A stretch of 64,000 bases of DNA from Micromonospora zamorensis (GTDB lineage: Bacteria > Actinomycetota > Actinomycetes > Mycobacteriales > Micromonosporaceae). Of the stretch, positions 36,131 to 45,314 are shown piece after piece. Position numbers and translations under genes: made by a program. The notes below the pieces were generated by a model that did no database searches, was not told the origin of the DNA, and was given only the letters and a program-made list of their open reading frames with translations. Position 1 is the first letter of the stretch. Every line of letters starts with the position of its first letter. Location of the stretch: NCBI RefSeq assembly GCF_900090275.1, contig NZ_LT607755.1, positions 6,820,001-6,884,000 of the forward strand, given 5' to 3'.

Positions 36131-38386
36131 ATGACCACCACCAGCAGCAGACCACTGCCCGAGGCGCCGAACCGGATCGAGTTGGCGATCGGCGGGATGA
36201 CGTGCGCAGCCTGCGCCGCCCGGATCGAGAAGAAGCTCAACCGGATGGACGGCGTGAGTGCCACAGTCAACTACGCCACCGAGAAGGCGACCGTCCGGTA
36301 CGCCGACGCCGTCACACCGGACGACCTGATCGAGACCGTGCAGAAGACCGGCTACACGGCCGCACTGCCCAGCGCGCCGACCGAAGAGCAGTCGGTGGAC
36401 CCGCTGAAGGGCCCGCGTACCCGGCTCTGGGTGTCGGTGGCGCTGAGCGTGCCGGTGGTCCTGCTGGCGATGGTCCCGGCCTGGCAGTTCGACTACTGGC
36501 AGTGGCTGTCGTTGACCCTGGCCGCCCCGGTGGTGGTCTGGGGTGGGCTGCCGTTCCACCGGGCCGCCTGGACCAATCTGCGGCACGGCGCCGCGACCAT
36601 GGACACGCTGGTGTCGCTTGGCACCCTGGCGGCGTTCGGCTGGTCGCTCTGGGCGCTCTTCCTCGGCGACGCCGGGATGCCGGGGATGACGCACCCGTTC
36701 CGCTTCGACATCACCCGCACCGACGGTGCCGGCAACATCTACCTGGAGGCGGCCGCCGGGGTGACGGTGTTCATCCTGGCCGGTCGCTATTTCGAGGCCC
36801 GTTCCAAGCGGACCGCCGGTGCCGCCCTGCGCGCCCTGCTCGAACTCGGGGCCAGGGAGGTGGCGGTGCTGCGGGACGGGGTGGAGACCCTGATTCCGGT
36901 GGACCGGCTCGTCGTCGGTGACCGGTTCGTGGTCCGTCCCGGGGAGAAGATCGCCACCGACGGGGTGGTCGACGAGGGCACCTCCGCCGTGGACGCCAGC
37001 ATGCTCACCGGTGAGTCGGTGCCGGTCGAGGTCGGCCCCGGCGACGGCGTGGTCGGCGCCACCATCAACGCGGGCGGCCGACTGGTGGTCACCGCGACCC
37101 GGGTCGGCGCGGACACCCAGCTCGCCCGGATGGCCGATCTGGTCGAGCAGGCGCAGAGCGGCAAGGCGGCCGTGCAGCGGCTGGCGGACCGGATCTCCGG
37201 CGTCTTCGTGCCGATCGTCATCACGCTGACCGTCGGCACCCTCGGCTGGTGGCTCGGCACCGGAGCTGGCCCGACCGCCGCGTTCACGGCCGCCGTGGCC
37301 GTCCTGATCATCGCCTGCCCGTGCGCGCTGGGCCTGGCCACGCCGACCGCGCTGTTGGTCGGCACCGGTCGGGGCGCGCAGCTCGGTGTGCTCATCAAGG
37401 GGCCGGAGGTCCTGGAGTCGACCCGCCGGGTGGACACCGTGGTGCTGGACAAGACGGGCACCGTCACGACCGGCCGGATGACGCTGGTGGACGTGGTGCC
37501 GGCGAGCGGGGAGGACCGGGCCGAGCTGCTCCGGCTCGCCGGCGCGGTGGAGGCCGCCTCCGAGCACCCGATCGCCCGTGCCGTCGCCGCGGGTGCCGCC
37601 GAGGCCGGCGCACTGCCTTCGGTGACCGGCTTCCGCAACCTCGAAGGGCTGGGCGTGACCGGCACTGTCGACGGAACTGTCGTGCTGGTCGGTCGGGCCC
37701 GCCTGCTGCGCGAGCACGACATCGACGTACCGCCGGAGGTCGAGTGGGCCGTGCGCGACGCGGAGGCCGCCGGCCGCACGGCGATCGTCGCCGGCTGGGA
37801 CGGGCAGGCCCGGGGCGTGCTCGCGGTCGCCGACGTGGTGCGGCCGACCAGTCGGGCGGCGGTGGCCCGGTTGCGCGCGCTGGGGCTCACTCCGGTCCTG
37901 CTGACCGGGGACAACACCACAGTGGCCCGGGCGGTCGCCGCCGAGGTGGGCATCGACGAGGTGATCGCCGAGGTGCTGCCGGCCGGGAAGGTCGACGTGG
38001 TCAAGCGGCTCCAGGCCGAGGGGCGGTCGGTGGCGATGGTCGGCGACGGGGTCAACGACGCCCCGGCGCTGGCCCAGGCCGACCTCGGGCTGGCCATGGG
38101 CACCGGCACCGACGTGGCGATCGAGGCGTCCGACCTCACTCTCGTCCGGGGTGACCTGGACGCCGCTGTGGACGCCATCCGATTGTCCCGACGCACGCTC
38201 GGCATCATCCGGGGCAACCTGTTCTGGGCCTTCGGCTACAACGTGGCGGCCCTGCCGTTGGCCGCCGCCGGGCTGCTCAACCCGATGATCGCCGGTGCCA
38301 CGATGGCGCTGTCCTCGGTCTTCGTAGTGGCCAACAGTCTGCGGCTGCGACGGTTTCGTTCGGCCACCGCCGATCGCGGACTGTGA
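36131..38386 (+). CDS. copA: Copper-exporting P1B-1 ATPase CopA
   Basis: A 751-residue Cu(I) P-type ATPase. One N-terminal HMA domain has [13 protein letters not shown] (Cys25, Cys28). The membrane metal site is Cys396-Pro397-Cys398 ([16 protein letters not shown]), the phosphorylated Asp440 lies in [11 protein letters not shown], and the N-domain His occurs in [28 protein letters not shown] completes the P-domain. CopA moves cytoplasmic Cu(I) outwards, with CopZ as donor. It is the last gene of the CsoR-regulated operon, 12 bp after the His-rich protein. Confidence 0.95.
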   Translation: MTTTSSRPLPEAPNRIELAIGGMTCAACAARIEKKLNRMDGVSATVNYATEKATVRYADAVTPDDLIETVQKTGYTAALPSAPTEEQSVDPLKGPRTRLWVSVALSVPVVLLAMVPAWQFDYWQWLSLTLAAPVVVWGGLPFHRAAWTNLRHGAATMDTLVSLGTLAAFGWSLWALFLGDAGMPGMTHPFRFDITRTDGAGNIYLEAAAGVTVFILAGRYFEARSKRTAGAALRALLELGAREVAVLRDGVETLIPVDRLVVGDRFVVRPGEKIATDGVVDEGTSAVDASMLTGESVPVEVGPGDGVVGATINAGGRLVVTATRVGADTQLARMADLVEQAQSGKAAVQRLADRISGVFVPIVITLTVGTLGWWLGTGAGPTAAFTAAVAVLIIACPCALGLATPTALLVGTGRGAQLGVLIKGPEVLESTRRVDTVVLDKTGTVTTGRMTLVDVVPASGEDRAELLRLAGAVEAASEHPIARAVAAGAAEAGALPSVTGFRNLEGLGVTGTVDGTVVLVGRARLLREHDIDVPPEVEWAVRDAEAAGRTAIVAGWDGQARGVLAVADVVRPTSRAAVARLRALGLTPVLLTGDNTTVARAVAAEVGIDEVIAEVLPAGKVDVVKRLQAEGRSVAMVGDGVNDAPALAQADLGLAMGTGTDVAIEASDLTLVRGDLDAAVDAIRLSRRTLGIIRGNLFWAFGYNVAALPLAAAGLLNPMIAGATMALSSVFVVANSLRLRRFRSATADRGL

Positions 38387-38460
38387 CGAGGGGAATGGTT
38401 GGACCGGTGATGGCCGGGGTATTGCTGGTGTTGTAGCGACGCTTGCAATGGAGGTTGGCA

Positions 38461-38634
38461 ATGGGTATCGACGATAAGATCAACAACGCCACCGAGGACG
38501 CGACCGGCAAGCTGAAGGAAGGCGCCGGTCGGGCCACCGACGACGAGCAGCTCGAGGCCGAGGGTCGCACTGACCAGTCCAAGGCCAAGCTCAAGCAGGC
38601 CGGCGAGAAGATCAAGGACGCCTTCAAGAGCTGA
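38461..38634 (+). CDS. CsbD family stress-response protein
   Basis: A 57-residue CsbD protein (MGIDDKINNATEDATGKLKE, then GRATDDEQLEAEGRTDQSKA), a highly charged helical protein of the general stress type. The ATG is preceded by GGAGG at 6 nt. No membrane segment is present. A strong hairpin follows the stop. Biochemical role of the family is unknown. Confidence 0.92.
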   Translation: MGIDDKINNATEDATGKLKEGAGRATDDEQLEAEGRTDQSKAKLKQAGEKIKDAFKS

Positions 38635-38652
38635 CGTACGACGCACATTGCA

Positions 38653-38683
38653 CGCCGGGCCGGTGATCATCACCGGCCCGGCG
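38653..38683 (+). terminator. Terminator after csbD-like gene
   Basis: A 13-bp perfect GC stem (38653-38665 with 38671-38683) with a 5-nt loop is followed by GTTCTGTCTGTC, a weak T-rich run. It lies 18 bp past the CsbD stop. Confidence 0.85.
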
Positions 38684-38775
38684 TTCTGTCTGTCCGGCGC
38701 TTTCCGTGACCCTGAGATCCCCCTGATTCCGCTTCCGGCACCCACAGCCGCACGCCTCTACCTGCTAACTTCCAG

Positions 38776-38877
38776 GTGAAGCCGTTCGCGCTCACACTCA
38801 CCCCCGAGGTCATCGCGGCGGCGGTCGAGTCGCCGACCGTGCCCCGCTCGGCCGAGCAGCCGGGAGCGGGCCGATGA
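38776..38877 (+). CDS. Short peptide (33 aa) coupled to the next gene
   Basis: GTG 38776 opens a 33-residue frame (starting MKPFALTLTPEVIAAAVESP) whose TGA overlaps the ATG of the next gene as ATGA (38874-38877). No Shine-Dalgarno is visible, but TAACTT lies 4 nt upstream, so a near-leaderless transcript is conceivable. The overlap indicates translational coupling. The peptide is Ala/Pro/Val-rich without a membrane helix; function unknown. Confidence 0.5.
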   Translation: MKPFALTLTPEVIAAAVESPTVPRSAEQPGAGR

Positions 38878-39143
38878 GCGAGCACGACTGGACCGAGGTG
38901 GTCGGCGCGATCGGCATCTTCGCCCTGATCATCAGCGTGTTCACGGTGACCGTCGTCCAGTTGGCCAAGACACGCCGGGCCCGGCTCGAACTGGCCCGCG
39001 CGGACGACTACCGCCGGCTGGCCGAGACGGCAGCCCAGGCCCAGGCCGAGAACGCCCGACTGCTCGCGGCGATGGACGGGCGGCTGGGCGGGATGGAAAC
39101 CCGGATGACCACGCTCGAGCGCGTCCTGCTCGAGGTCGAGTGA
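38874..39143 (+). CDS. Small membrane protein with cytoplasmic coiled coil
   Basis: An 89-residue protein with a single N-terminal membrane helix (VVGAIGIFALIISVFTVTVV) followed by a Glu/Arg/Ala-rich coiled coil of about 60 residues (RRARLELARADDYRRLAETA onwards, ending ERVLLEVE). The start overlaps the 33-aa frame by ATGA and otherwise has only a weak GGAGCGGG upstream, supporting coupling. No domain recognised. A terminator hairpin follows the stop. Confidence 0.7.
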   Translation: MSEHDWTEVVGAIGIFALIISVFTVTVVQLAKTRRARLELARADDYRRLAETAAQAQAENARLLAAMDGRLGGMETRMTTLERVLLEVE

Positions 39144-39162
39144 CCCGCTGAGAGCAGGAGGC

Positions 39163-39196
39163 CCCGGGCCGTCGAGCGGCTACTCGACGGCCCGGG
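39163..39196 (+). terminator. Terminator after the small coiled-coil gene
   Basis: A perfect 14-bp stem (39163-39176 with 39183-39196) and 6-nt loop lie 20 bp after the stop, separating this unit from the secreted hydrolase gene. Confidence 0.8.
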
Positions 39197-39268
39197 TGGA
39201 AGCAGCATCACCTCGCCCAGTGGGCGAGCTTCACCGGTAACGCTCCTTCGAGGAGAGGACAGCACCTC

Positions 39269-40741
39269 ATGCTGCGCGTACGCAAATCCGCCGTGGGCTG
39301 GGCGGTCGCCCTGGCTCTCACGGCCACCGGCCTGACCCCGGCGAGCCCCGCCGCCGCTCGACCACAGCCCGGTCCGACGATCGACTGGCGGCCCTGCGCC
39401 ACCGACTCGGATGCCGAGTGCGGCACCCTGTCGCTGCCGGTCGACTGGAACCAGCCCCGAGGTGAGCGCTTCGACCTGGCGTTGGCTCGCCGGGCCGCCG
39501 ACAAGACCACCCGCAAGGGTGCGCTGGTCTTCGGCCCGGGTGGGCCGGGCGACAGCGGGGTCGACCGGGTGGTGAACGGCAGCTCCCGGTTCAGTGCCGA
39601 CCTGCGCCGCCGGTTCGACATCGTCAGCTTCGACCCACGCGGCACCGGCGGCAGCCACCCGGTGATCTGCGCACGGGACCTGCTCGCCCGGCAGCCGCAG
39701 CTGATCGCCGACCAGGCCCAGTTCGACGCGACAGTGGCCAACAACGCGCTGCTGCGCGCCGACTGCCGGGCCCGCACCGGGGCGCTCTACGACCACGTCG
39801 ACACGACCAGCGCCGCCCGGGACCTGGACGCGGTCCGCGCCGCGCTCGGCGAGCGTCAGCTGACCTTCCACGGCAGCTCGTACGGCACGCTGCTCGGGCA
39901 GCGGTACGCGGAGCTGTACCCGAACCGGGTCCGGGCCGTCGTGCTGGAGGCCGCGATGGACCACAGCCTCGGCACCCGCGCCTTCCTCGACAGCCAGGCG
40001 CTCACCGCGGAGAACGCGTTCGACGAGTTCGTCGCCTGGTGTGACCGGTCCACCGCCTGCGGGCTCAACGGACGGGACGTACGGGCGATCTGGGCCGGGC
40101 TGCGCGCCCGGGCCGAGAGCGGCACGCTGACCGACCCGGACCGGGCCGGCGTGGTGCTGACCCCGTTCGAGTTGGCCCGGCTCACCCACAAGAGGTTCTA
40201 CGACACGTGGCGGTGGCCAGGGCTGGCCGACTGGCTCGGCAGGATGGACGCGGCCGCCTCGCCGACCACCGCGCCCCCGGCCGACGCCACGACGACGGTC
40301 GACGCCGTCGCGCCGTACCCCTTCGCGGTCTTCTGCCAGGACTGGAGCCTGCCCGTCCGCGACTACCGGGAGTACGACGCACACGTGCGCCGGGCGGCCC
40401 TGCTCGCACCGGACCTGCGGTATCCGCCGGCCCTGTTCGCGCTCGTCACCTGCCTGGGCACTCCGTCGCCGGTCGCCAACCCGCAGCACCGACTGCGGGT
40501 CCGCACCGACGTGCCACTGCTGATCGCCGCCACGGTGCACGACCCGGCGAGCGGGTACGACTGGGCCCGCACTGTGGCCCGGCAGTTGAGCAGGCACGGC
40601 GCTCTGCTCACCTACCAGGGGTGGGGGCACGGCAGTTACAGCAGCAGCCCGTGCGTGCAACGAGCCGTCGACGCCTACCTGATCGATCAGGTGGTGCCCG
40701 CCCGTGGTGCCAGCTGCCCGGCCGTCGACCCCGACGTGTGA
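39269..40741 (+). CDS. Secreted alpha/beta hydrolase of tripeptidyl aminopeptidase type (TAP/S33)
   Basis: A 490-residue exported hydrolase with a signal peptide (AVALALTATGLTPASPAAA). The S33 core shows VFGPGGPGDSGVDR (oxyanion), SFDPRGTGGSHPV and nucleophile Ser204 in FHGSSYGTLLGQRYAELYP. The TAP-like C-terminal domain carries the catalytic Asp (LIAATVHDP) and His (YQGWGHGSYSSS). Family members, such as Streptomyces tripeptidyl aminopeptidases, remove N-terminal peptides outside the cell, but esterases share this architecture. Six cysteines may form disulphides. AGGAGAGG precedes the ATG at a slightly long spacing. Confidence 0.88.
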   Translation: MLRVRKSAVGWAVALALTATGLTPASPAAARPQPGPTIDWRPCATDSDAECGTLSLPVDWNQPRGERFDLALARRAADKTTRKGALVFGPGGPGDSGVDRVVNGSSRFSADLRRRFDIVSFDPRGTGGSHPVICARDLLARQPQLIADQAQFDATVANNALLRADCRARTGALYDHVDTTSAARDLDAVRAALGERQLTFHGSSYGTLLGQRYAELYPNRVRAVVLEAAMDHSLGTRAFLDSQALTAENAFDEFVAWCDRSTACGLNGRDVRAIWAGLRARAESGTLTDPDRAGVVLTPFELARLTHKRFYDTWRWPGLADWLGRMDAAASPTTAPPADATTTVDAVAPYPFAVFCQDWSLPVRDYREYDAHVRRAALLAPDLRYPPALFALVTCLGTPSPVANPQHRLRVRTDVPLLIAATVHDPASGYDWARTVARQLSRHGALLTYQGWGHGSYSSSPCVQRAVDAYLIDQVVPARGASCPAVDPDV

Positions 40742-40748
40742 GCGTGCC

Positions 40749-40786
40749 GCCGGCCGTCGGGTGGTCAGGTTCGCCCGACGGCCGGC
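40749..40786. terminator. Bidirectional terminator between hydrolase and methyltransferase genes
   Basis: A perfect 13-bp inverted repeat (40749-40761 with 40774-40786) with a 12-nt loop lies between the converging hydrolase and methyltransferase stops. Confidence 0.8.
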
Positions 40787-40796
40787 AGCGGCGGGT

Positions 40797-41429
40797 TCAG
40801 CGGCGTCGGGTGGCGCGGACGACCACGTCGTGCAGCGGGACTTCCCGGCCGGGCATCGAGCGGCGGTGCTCCTCGGCGGTGACCATCTCCCAGGTGGCGC
40901 TGTCCAGGCCGGCGGTGATGTCCGCGAGGGTGACCGATGCCTCCTCGGGTGGGTGGTGGCCGTGCCCGGTGGCTTCCGAGGTGTGCAGGTGCCCGACGAT
41001 CAGCAGGCTGCCACCCGGCGCCACCCACCCGGCGATGCGGTCGTAGAAGGCCAGGTGCGGCATCGCCGGGTGCGCGTAGTGCGTCGTCACCAGATCGAAC
41101 TGCGTCCCCGGCTCCCAGGTCGTCAGGTCCGCCTCCACCCACCGCACGCGCTCGGGCACCCCGGCGTCCGCCGCGCGTCCGGCGGCGAGAGCGAGGGCGG
41201 CGGATGCGATGTCGACAGCGGTGACCTGCCAGCCGTGCGAAGCGAGCCAGATCGCCTCCGTGCCGGTGCCGCAGCCGGCGTCCAACACCGTGCCGGGCGT
41301 CAGGCCGGCGGTCTCACGGGCCAGGTACGGGTGCGGGGGAGCCGCGCCGACGGCATCCGGATGATCATGGTTTACCTGGTGCCAGTGCCGATCCCAGTAG
41401 CCCTTGTCGAACTCGTGCTGCTCGGTCAT
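40797..41429 (-). CDS. Class I SAM-dependent methyltransferase
   Basis: A 210-residue Rossmann methyltransferase. Motif I is VLDAGCGTGTEAIWLASHGW, motif II VTAVDIASAALALA, and motif IV FDLVTTHYAHPAM. The N-terminal FDKGYWDRHWHQVNHD segment and His-rich pattern (HLHTSEATGHGHH) are shared by thiopurine/tellurite-type and small-molecule methyltransferases. The substrate is unknown. It is divergent from an XRE-cupin regulator, 88 bp apart, so that regulator may control it. Confidence 0.85.
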   Translation of the reverse strand: MTEQHEFDKGYWDRHWHQVNHDHPDAVGAAPPHPYLARETAGLTPGTVLDAGCGTGTEAIWLASHGWQVTAVDIASAALALAAGRAADAGVPERVRWVEADLTTWEPGTQFDLVTTHYAHPAMPHLAFYDRIAGWVAPGGSLLIVGHLHTSEATGHGHHPPEEASVTLADITAGLDSATWEMVTAEEHRRSMPGREVPLHDVVVRATRRR

Positions 41430-41493
41430 CTACCTGCTCCTTCGCGTCTCGGTAGCGACTGTGACCGGCTCACCCGCCGATCCGCAAAACTTC

Positions 41494-41507
41494 TTGCCGA
41501 ATGGCAA
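41494..41507. promoter_or_regulatory. TTGCC-GGCAA inverted repeat, candidate operator
   Basis: TTGCC-GAAT-GGCAA lies 10 bp before the XRE-cupin start and in the divergent region with the methyltransferase gene. The sequence is AT-richer than its surroundings and well placed to be the regulator's own operator, but no consensus is available. Confidence 0.4.
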
Positions 41508-41517
41508 AATTGGCGAC

Positions 41518-42102
41518 ATGGACGAGCCGGACCGCACCCTGGACGCTGTCGGAGGAAGACTGAAACACCTTCGGCTCCGCCGCGACATCACGCTCACCGA
41601 CCTCGCCGCGGAGACCGGCATCTCCGCCAGCACCCTGTCCAGGCTCGAAGCCGGTCTGCGTCGCCCCACGCTGGAGCAACTCCTCCCGCTCGCCCGCGTC
41701 CACGGCGTGACGCTCGACGAGCTCGTCGGCGCGCCGCCGACCGGCGATCCCCGCATCAACCTGCGCCCCATCACGTGCAGCGACGGATCGGTCATCCTGC
41801 CGCTGACCCGGCGACCCGGGGGCATCCAGGCCTACAAGTACGTGCTCCCGGCCAGCGCCGACGACCGCGAACCCGACCTGCGCACCCACGAGGGACACGA
41901 CTGGGTCTACGTCCTCAACGGCACGCTGCGACTGGTCCTCGGCGAGCACAATCTCGTCCTCACGCCCGGGGAGGCCGCCGAGTTCGACACCCGCACCCCG
42001 CACTGGTTCGGGGCCACCAGCTCCGGCCCCGTCGAGTTCCTCAGCCTGATCGGAAAACAGGGCGAACGCGCGCACGTCCGCGCCGCCCCGAAGCCCGATT
42101 GA
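41518..42102 (+). CDS. XRE family regulator with C-terminal cupin domain
   Basis: A 194-residue protein with an N-terminal HTH (LTDLAAETGISASTLSRLEA, residues ~20-60) and a C-terminal cupin (GHDWVYVLNGTLRLVLGEHN, then FDTRTPHWFGA) that may bind a small ligand or metal. The ATG 41518 lacks a clear ribosome-binding site; in-frame codons extend upstream to 41404 but are unlike the family. XRE-cupin regulators often control adjacent metabolic genes, and the divergent methyltransferase is the obvious candidate. Confidence 0.85.
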   Translation: MDEPDRTLDAVGGRLKHLRLRRDITLTDLAAETGISASTLSRLEAGLRRPTLEQLLPLARVHGVTLDELVGAPPTGDPRINLRPITCSDGSVILPLTRRPGGIQAYKYVLPASADDREPDLRTHEGHDWVYVLNGTLRLVLGEHNLVLTPGEAAEFDTRTPHWFGATSSGPVEFLSLIGKQGERAHVRAAPKPD

Positions 42103-42108
42103 CCCAGG

Positions 42109-43362
42109 TCATCGCTGCCCAGTCAGTCGGCTGGCCTTCAGCTCCAGATACCGCTGCTCGGGCAGGCTCGTGGTGCCGCGTGCCGCGGCCAGGTACGCCT
42201 CCCGCGCCGCCTCGGCGTCCCCGGCCATCTCCAACAGGTGCGCCCGGACGGCGGCGAGCCGATGGTGCCCGGCCGTGCGCTCGTCGGCGATCAGCGGTGT
42301 GAGCAGCGCGAGCCCGGCCCCTGGCCCGTCCACCATCGCCACCGCCACCGACTGGTTGAGGGTGATCATCGGGTTCGGCGCGATCCGGGCCAGCAGTCGG
42401 TAGAGCGCGACGATCTGCCGCCAGTCCGTCTCCGCCGCCGTCGACGCCTCGGCGTGCACGGCGGCGATCGCCGCCTGGAGCTGGTACGGGCCCGGCGGAG
42501 ACCAGGTCAACGCCTCGGTGATCAGCGCGATGCCCTCCGCGATGGCAGCCGAGTCCCACCGGGTGCGGTCCTGCTCGGCGAGGGGCACCAGTTCCCCGTC
42601 CGGGCCGAGCCGGGCCGCCCGGTGCGCGTCGGTGAGCAGCATGAGCGCCAGCAGCCCGGCCACCTCGCCGTCGTCGGGCAGCAGCCCGCGCAGGATGCGG
42701 GCCAGCCGGATCGCCTCGCCGGTCAGCTCGGCCCGGTGCAGGTCCGGGCCACTCGACGCGGTGTACCCCTCGTTGAAGATCAGATAGAGCACCCGGAGCA
42801 CCGACCGCAGCCGCTCGTCCCGCTCAGCCGGCTCGGGCATCGTGAACCGGGCCCCGGCGGCCTCGATCCGCTGCTTGGCCCGGCGGATCCGTTGACTCAT
42901 CGTCGCCTCCGGCACCAGGTGCGCCCGGGCGATCTGGGCGGTGCTGAGACCACCGACCGCGCGCAGGGTGAGCGTCACCTGCGCCGATCCGGTCAGCGCC
43001 GGGTGGCAGCAGAGGAACAGCAGCGTCAGGGTGTCGTCCGCGGCTGGCGCCGCCGGCTCCGCGTCGGCCGCCGGCGCCACCTTGGCGTACGCCGGCTCGC
43101 GCAGCGCCACCGCCACCTCGCGGTCCCGGCGAGCGCTCTCGCTGCGCCACTCGTCGGTGAGCCGGCGGGTGGCCACGGTGAACAGCCAGGCGCGGGGACT
43201 GTCCGGTACGCCCTGCCCGGGCCACTGTGTCGCGGCGGCCAGCAGCGCCTCCTGGACCGCGTCCTCGCACCGGTCGAACTGGCCGTGCCGGCGGACCAGC
43301 AGGCCGAGGACCTGCGGCGCGAGGGTGCGCAGCAGATCCTCGACCGTCCGGTCCTCGGTCAC
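42109..43362 (-). CDS. ECF42-like RNA polymerase sigma factor with C-terminal SnoaL/TPR-type extension
   Basis: A 417-residue ECF sigma factor. Region 2 (CEDAVQEALLAAATQWPGQG) and the region-4 helix-turn-helix (LSTAQIARAHLVPEATMSQR) are followed by a ~220-residue helical extension with PDDGEVAGLLALMLLTDAHR and ALYRLLARIAPNPMITLNQS. These are typical of the ECF42 group, whose extension is TPR-like. The start overlaps the upstream DGPF gene (GTGA, 43359-43362), so both are made together. No anti-sigma factor is adjacent, as usual for this group. The regulated genes are not identified. Confidence 0.9.
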   Translation of the reverse strand: MTEDRTVEDLLRTLAPQVLGLLVRRHGQFDRCEDAVQEALLAAATQWPGQGVPDSPRAWLFTVATRRLTDEWRSESARRDREVAVALREPAYAKVAPAADAEPAAPAADDTLTLLFLCCHPALTGSAQVTLTLRAVGGLSTAQIARAHLVPEATMSQRIRRAKQRIEAAGARFTMPEPAERDERLRSVLRVLYLIFNEGYTASSGPDLHRAELTGEAIRLARILRGLLPDDGEVAGLLALMLLTDAHRAARLGPDGELVPLAEQDRTRWDSAAIAEGIALITEALTWSPPGPYQLQAAIAAVHAEASTAAETDWRQIVALYRLLARIAPNPMITLNQSVAVAMVDGPGAGLALLTPLIADERTAGHHRLAAVRAHLLEMAGDAEAAREAYLAAARGTTSLPEQRYLELKASRLTGQR

Positions 43363-43724
43363 ATCTCCGTCCCGGCCTGCTCCATCACCGGGCGGACCTC
43401 CATCGCGCCGCCGTAACGGACGTCCGGCCAGCGGGCCGCGATCTCGGCGGCCCGCTGCGGGCTGTCGCACTCGACGGTCAGGTAACCGGCGAACTGCTCC
43501 TTGCTCTCCATGAACGGCCCGTCGACGATCTCGGTGCTGCCGTCGATCTGCCGGACCGTCAACGTCTGCGACGGGTTGGCCAGCGCCTGGCCGTCGACCA
43601 GCTCGCCGGTCTCGGTCAGCTCCTTCATGATCTCGTCGACCTCGCCGAAGAGAGTGGTGCGGTCCTGCTCGGTCAGCTCCTCGGTGAAGCCGGGCCGGTT
43701 CCAGATCAGCAGCATGTACTTCAC
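43359..43724 (-). CDS. YCII-related DGPF domain protein, partner of the ECF sigma factor
   Basis: GTG 43724 is chosen because GAGGAG lies 7 nt upstream; an upstream in-frame Met lacks this. The 121-residue protein carries the YCII/DGPF signature (EIVDGPFMESKEQFAGYL) in a ferredoxin-like dimer fold. Such genes sit next to ECF42 sigma factors across actinobacteria and proteobacteria, with unclear function. The stop overlaps the sigma factor start. Confidence 0.9.
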   Translation of the reverse strand: MKYMLLIWNRPGFTEELTEQDRTTLFGEVDEIMKELTETGELVDGQALANPSQTLTVRQIDGSTEIVDGPFMESKEQFAGYLTVECDSPQRAAEIAARWPDVRYGGAMEVRPVMEQAGTEM

Positions 43725-43862
43725 GGCGGTGCTCCTCAGCTCTGGTCGCACCCCCGGTCGGGGCGCGGCTCACCGGAGGGTCGGAGCCGACAACCCGTTC
43801 CCTACGGCGTACCGAAGAAAATCGCAGATAACTTCGCCGGTGGTGGTCCCACGCCGGTCGGG

Positions 43863-45128
43863 TCAGCGGCGATCGGGCCGGCCGGGCACCTGTCGGGGCT
43901 GCTTGCGCCCGCCACCGACGTCCAACGAGGCCCGGTCGGCGGCCGACGTGCCGGAGGACCAGCCCTCGGCGTCCCGGACGCTGAGCCGGTGCCGGGTCAC
44001 GCCGGGGAAGAGGGTGTCCAGTCGTTCCCGGACGGCCTCGCCCCGGGCGGCGAGCACCGGCAACAGTCGCTCCGCCCCGGCCGTCTCGGCCGACGCCTGG
44101 TCCGCCGCTTCGGTCGCCGCCTCGGTGGCCGTACGCAGCCGCTCGCCGATCCGCAGCGCGAACGCGTTGAGGAAGGACTCGTCCCACACCTTCGTGCGCC
44201 GCCCCGACCCCGACCGGCGCTCAGCGCGCCCGCGCAACATCGCGGCCGTGGCCTGGACCAGCAGCGACGTGTAGAGCAGCTCCACCGCCACCAGATCGGC
44301 CGGCCAGCCCAGCACGGTGGCGAAGCCGAGATCGTCGGACCAGACCGCCTCGCACCTGTTCGCCGCCGCCACCTCCTGCACCAGCAGCGCCTTCGCGCCC
44401 GCGTACGGAGTGTCGGTGCTCAGGCGCACCCCACCGGGCACGTCGCCGCGCTCCGACCCGGCCGCCAGCAGCGCCTCGTCGATGCTGTGCCGGGCGATCA
44501 GCTCCTGCGCCTTACCGGTCAACGCCTCCGCCTCGGCCGGGAAGGTGGTCGACTCGGCCTTCGCCAGCAGCGCCCGGACCCGGTCCAGCATCGGTGACCC
44601 GCTGCGCGTCGTGCCCGCCGACCGGGAGGTGAGCGCGCCGGTCGTGCCCGGCGGTGGGCGCAGCACCGCGATCGGCGGCAGGCTCTCCACCAGCGCGAGA
44701 GTGTCCACGGCCGCGCGGAGCGCGTCCGCCCGGTCCAGCCCCTCCGCGGCGGTCCAGGCAGCCAGCACGTCATGGCCGTCGTCCCGGACGTCGGCGGTCA
44801 ACTCGCGTAGCTGGTCGTCCCACCAGGCCGGGATCGGTTCGGCCTGCTCACGCCGTTGGGCGGCCATCGCCTCGCGGACCAGCCGCGCCGAGCGGGGGTC
44901 GAGCCGCCGGCTGGTGAGCCGGTCCACGTCGACCGGCTGCCAGCCACGCGGCCAGAGCCGGCCCAGCGCGCGGACCAGGCGACGCAGCAGGGCCGCGTCC
45001 ACCGCCGTGGTGCCGTCCGCCGCGCCGGTGCCGACCATCAGTTGGTCCAGCTGCCGTTCGGCCTGCCGTACGTCGGTGCCGCGCACCGCCGCGAGTGCGT
45101 TGGCGACGAGTTCGTCCGCGTCCGGCAC
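43863..45128 (-). CDS. DUF2786 domain-containing protein
   Basis: GTG 45128 is preferred: AAGGAGG lies 5 nt upstream, whereas the GTG two codons earlier has no spacing. The 421-residue protein has a helical N terminus (ADELVANALAAVRGTDVRQA), a central DUF2786 helical hairpin (MLDRVRALLAKAESTTFPAE with KAQELIARHSIDEALL, ~residues 175-220) and a mixed alpha/beta remainder. DUF2786 proteins are widespread and uncharacterised; the hairpin is often found with phage and nucleic-acid-binding proteins. No catalytic motif is visible. Confidence 0.82.
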   Translation of the reverse strand: MPDADELVANALAAVRGTDVRQAERQLDQLMVGTGAADGTTAVDAALLRRLVRALGRLWPRGWQPVDVDRLTSRRLDPRSARLVREAMAAQRREQAEPIPAWWDDQLRELTADVRDDGHDVLAAWTAAEGLDRADALRAAVDTLALVESLPPIAVLRPPPGTTGALTSRSAGTTRSGSPMLDRVRALLAKAESTTFPAEAEALTGKAQELIARHSIDEALLAAGSERGDVPGGVRLSTDTPYAGAKALLVQEVAAANRCEAVWSDDLGFATVLGWPADLVAVELLYTSLLVQATAAMLRGRAERRSGSGRRTKVWDESFLNAFALRIGERLRTATEAATEAADQASAETAGAERLLPVLAARGEAVRERLDTLFPGVTRHRLSVRDAEGWSSGTSAADRASLDVGGGRKQPRQVPGRPDRR

Positions 45129-45314
45129 GGGCACCTCCTTCTCGGGCTCTGGTTGCTCGGCTCGGTGTTCGCTGCCCCTTCAGGCTGCATGATCATGCCG
45201 CTAGTGGTGTGCGAGTCGTGAAACGGGGATGGCCCGCGGCGGCGCTGACTGGGCATGTTTCGACATGTTCGGGGTAGTTTCCGACCTGACCCCGAGGTGG
45301 ATGCGAGGTGTGTG

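Noticed and set aside
35732..38461. A 909-codon minus-strand open frame opposite copA and its neighbour
   Set aside because: It is antisense to a CopA gene with all catalytic motifs, is rich in Arg/His/Gln/Gly low complexity and has no domain. Long antisense frames are expected at this GC content.
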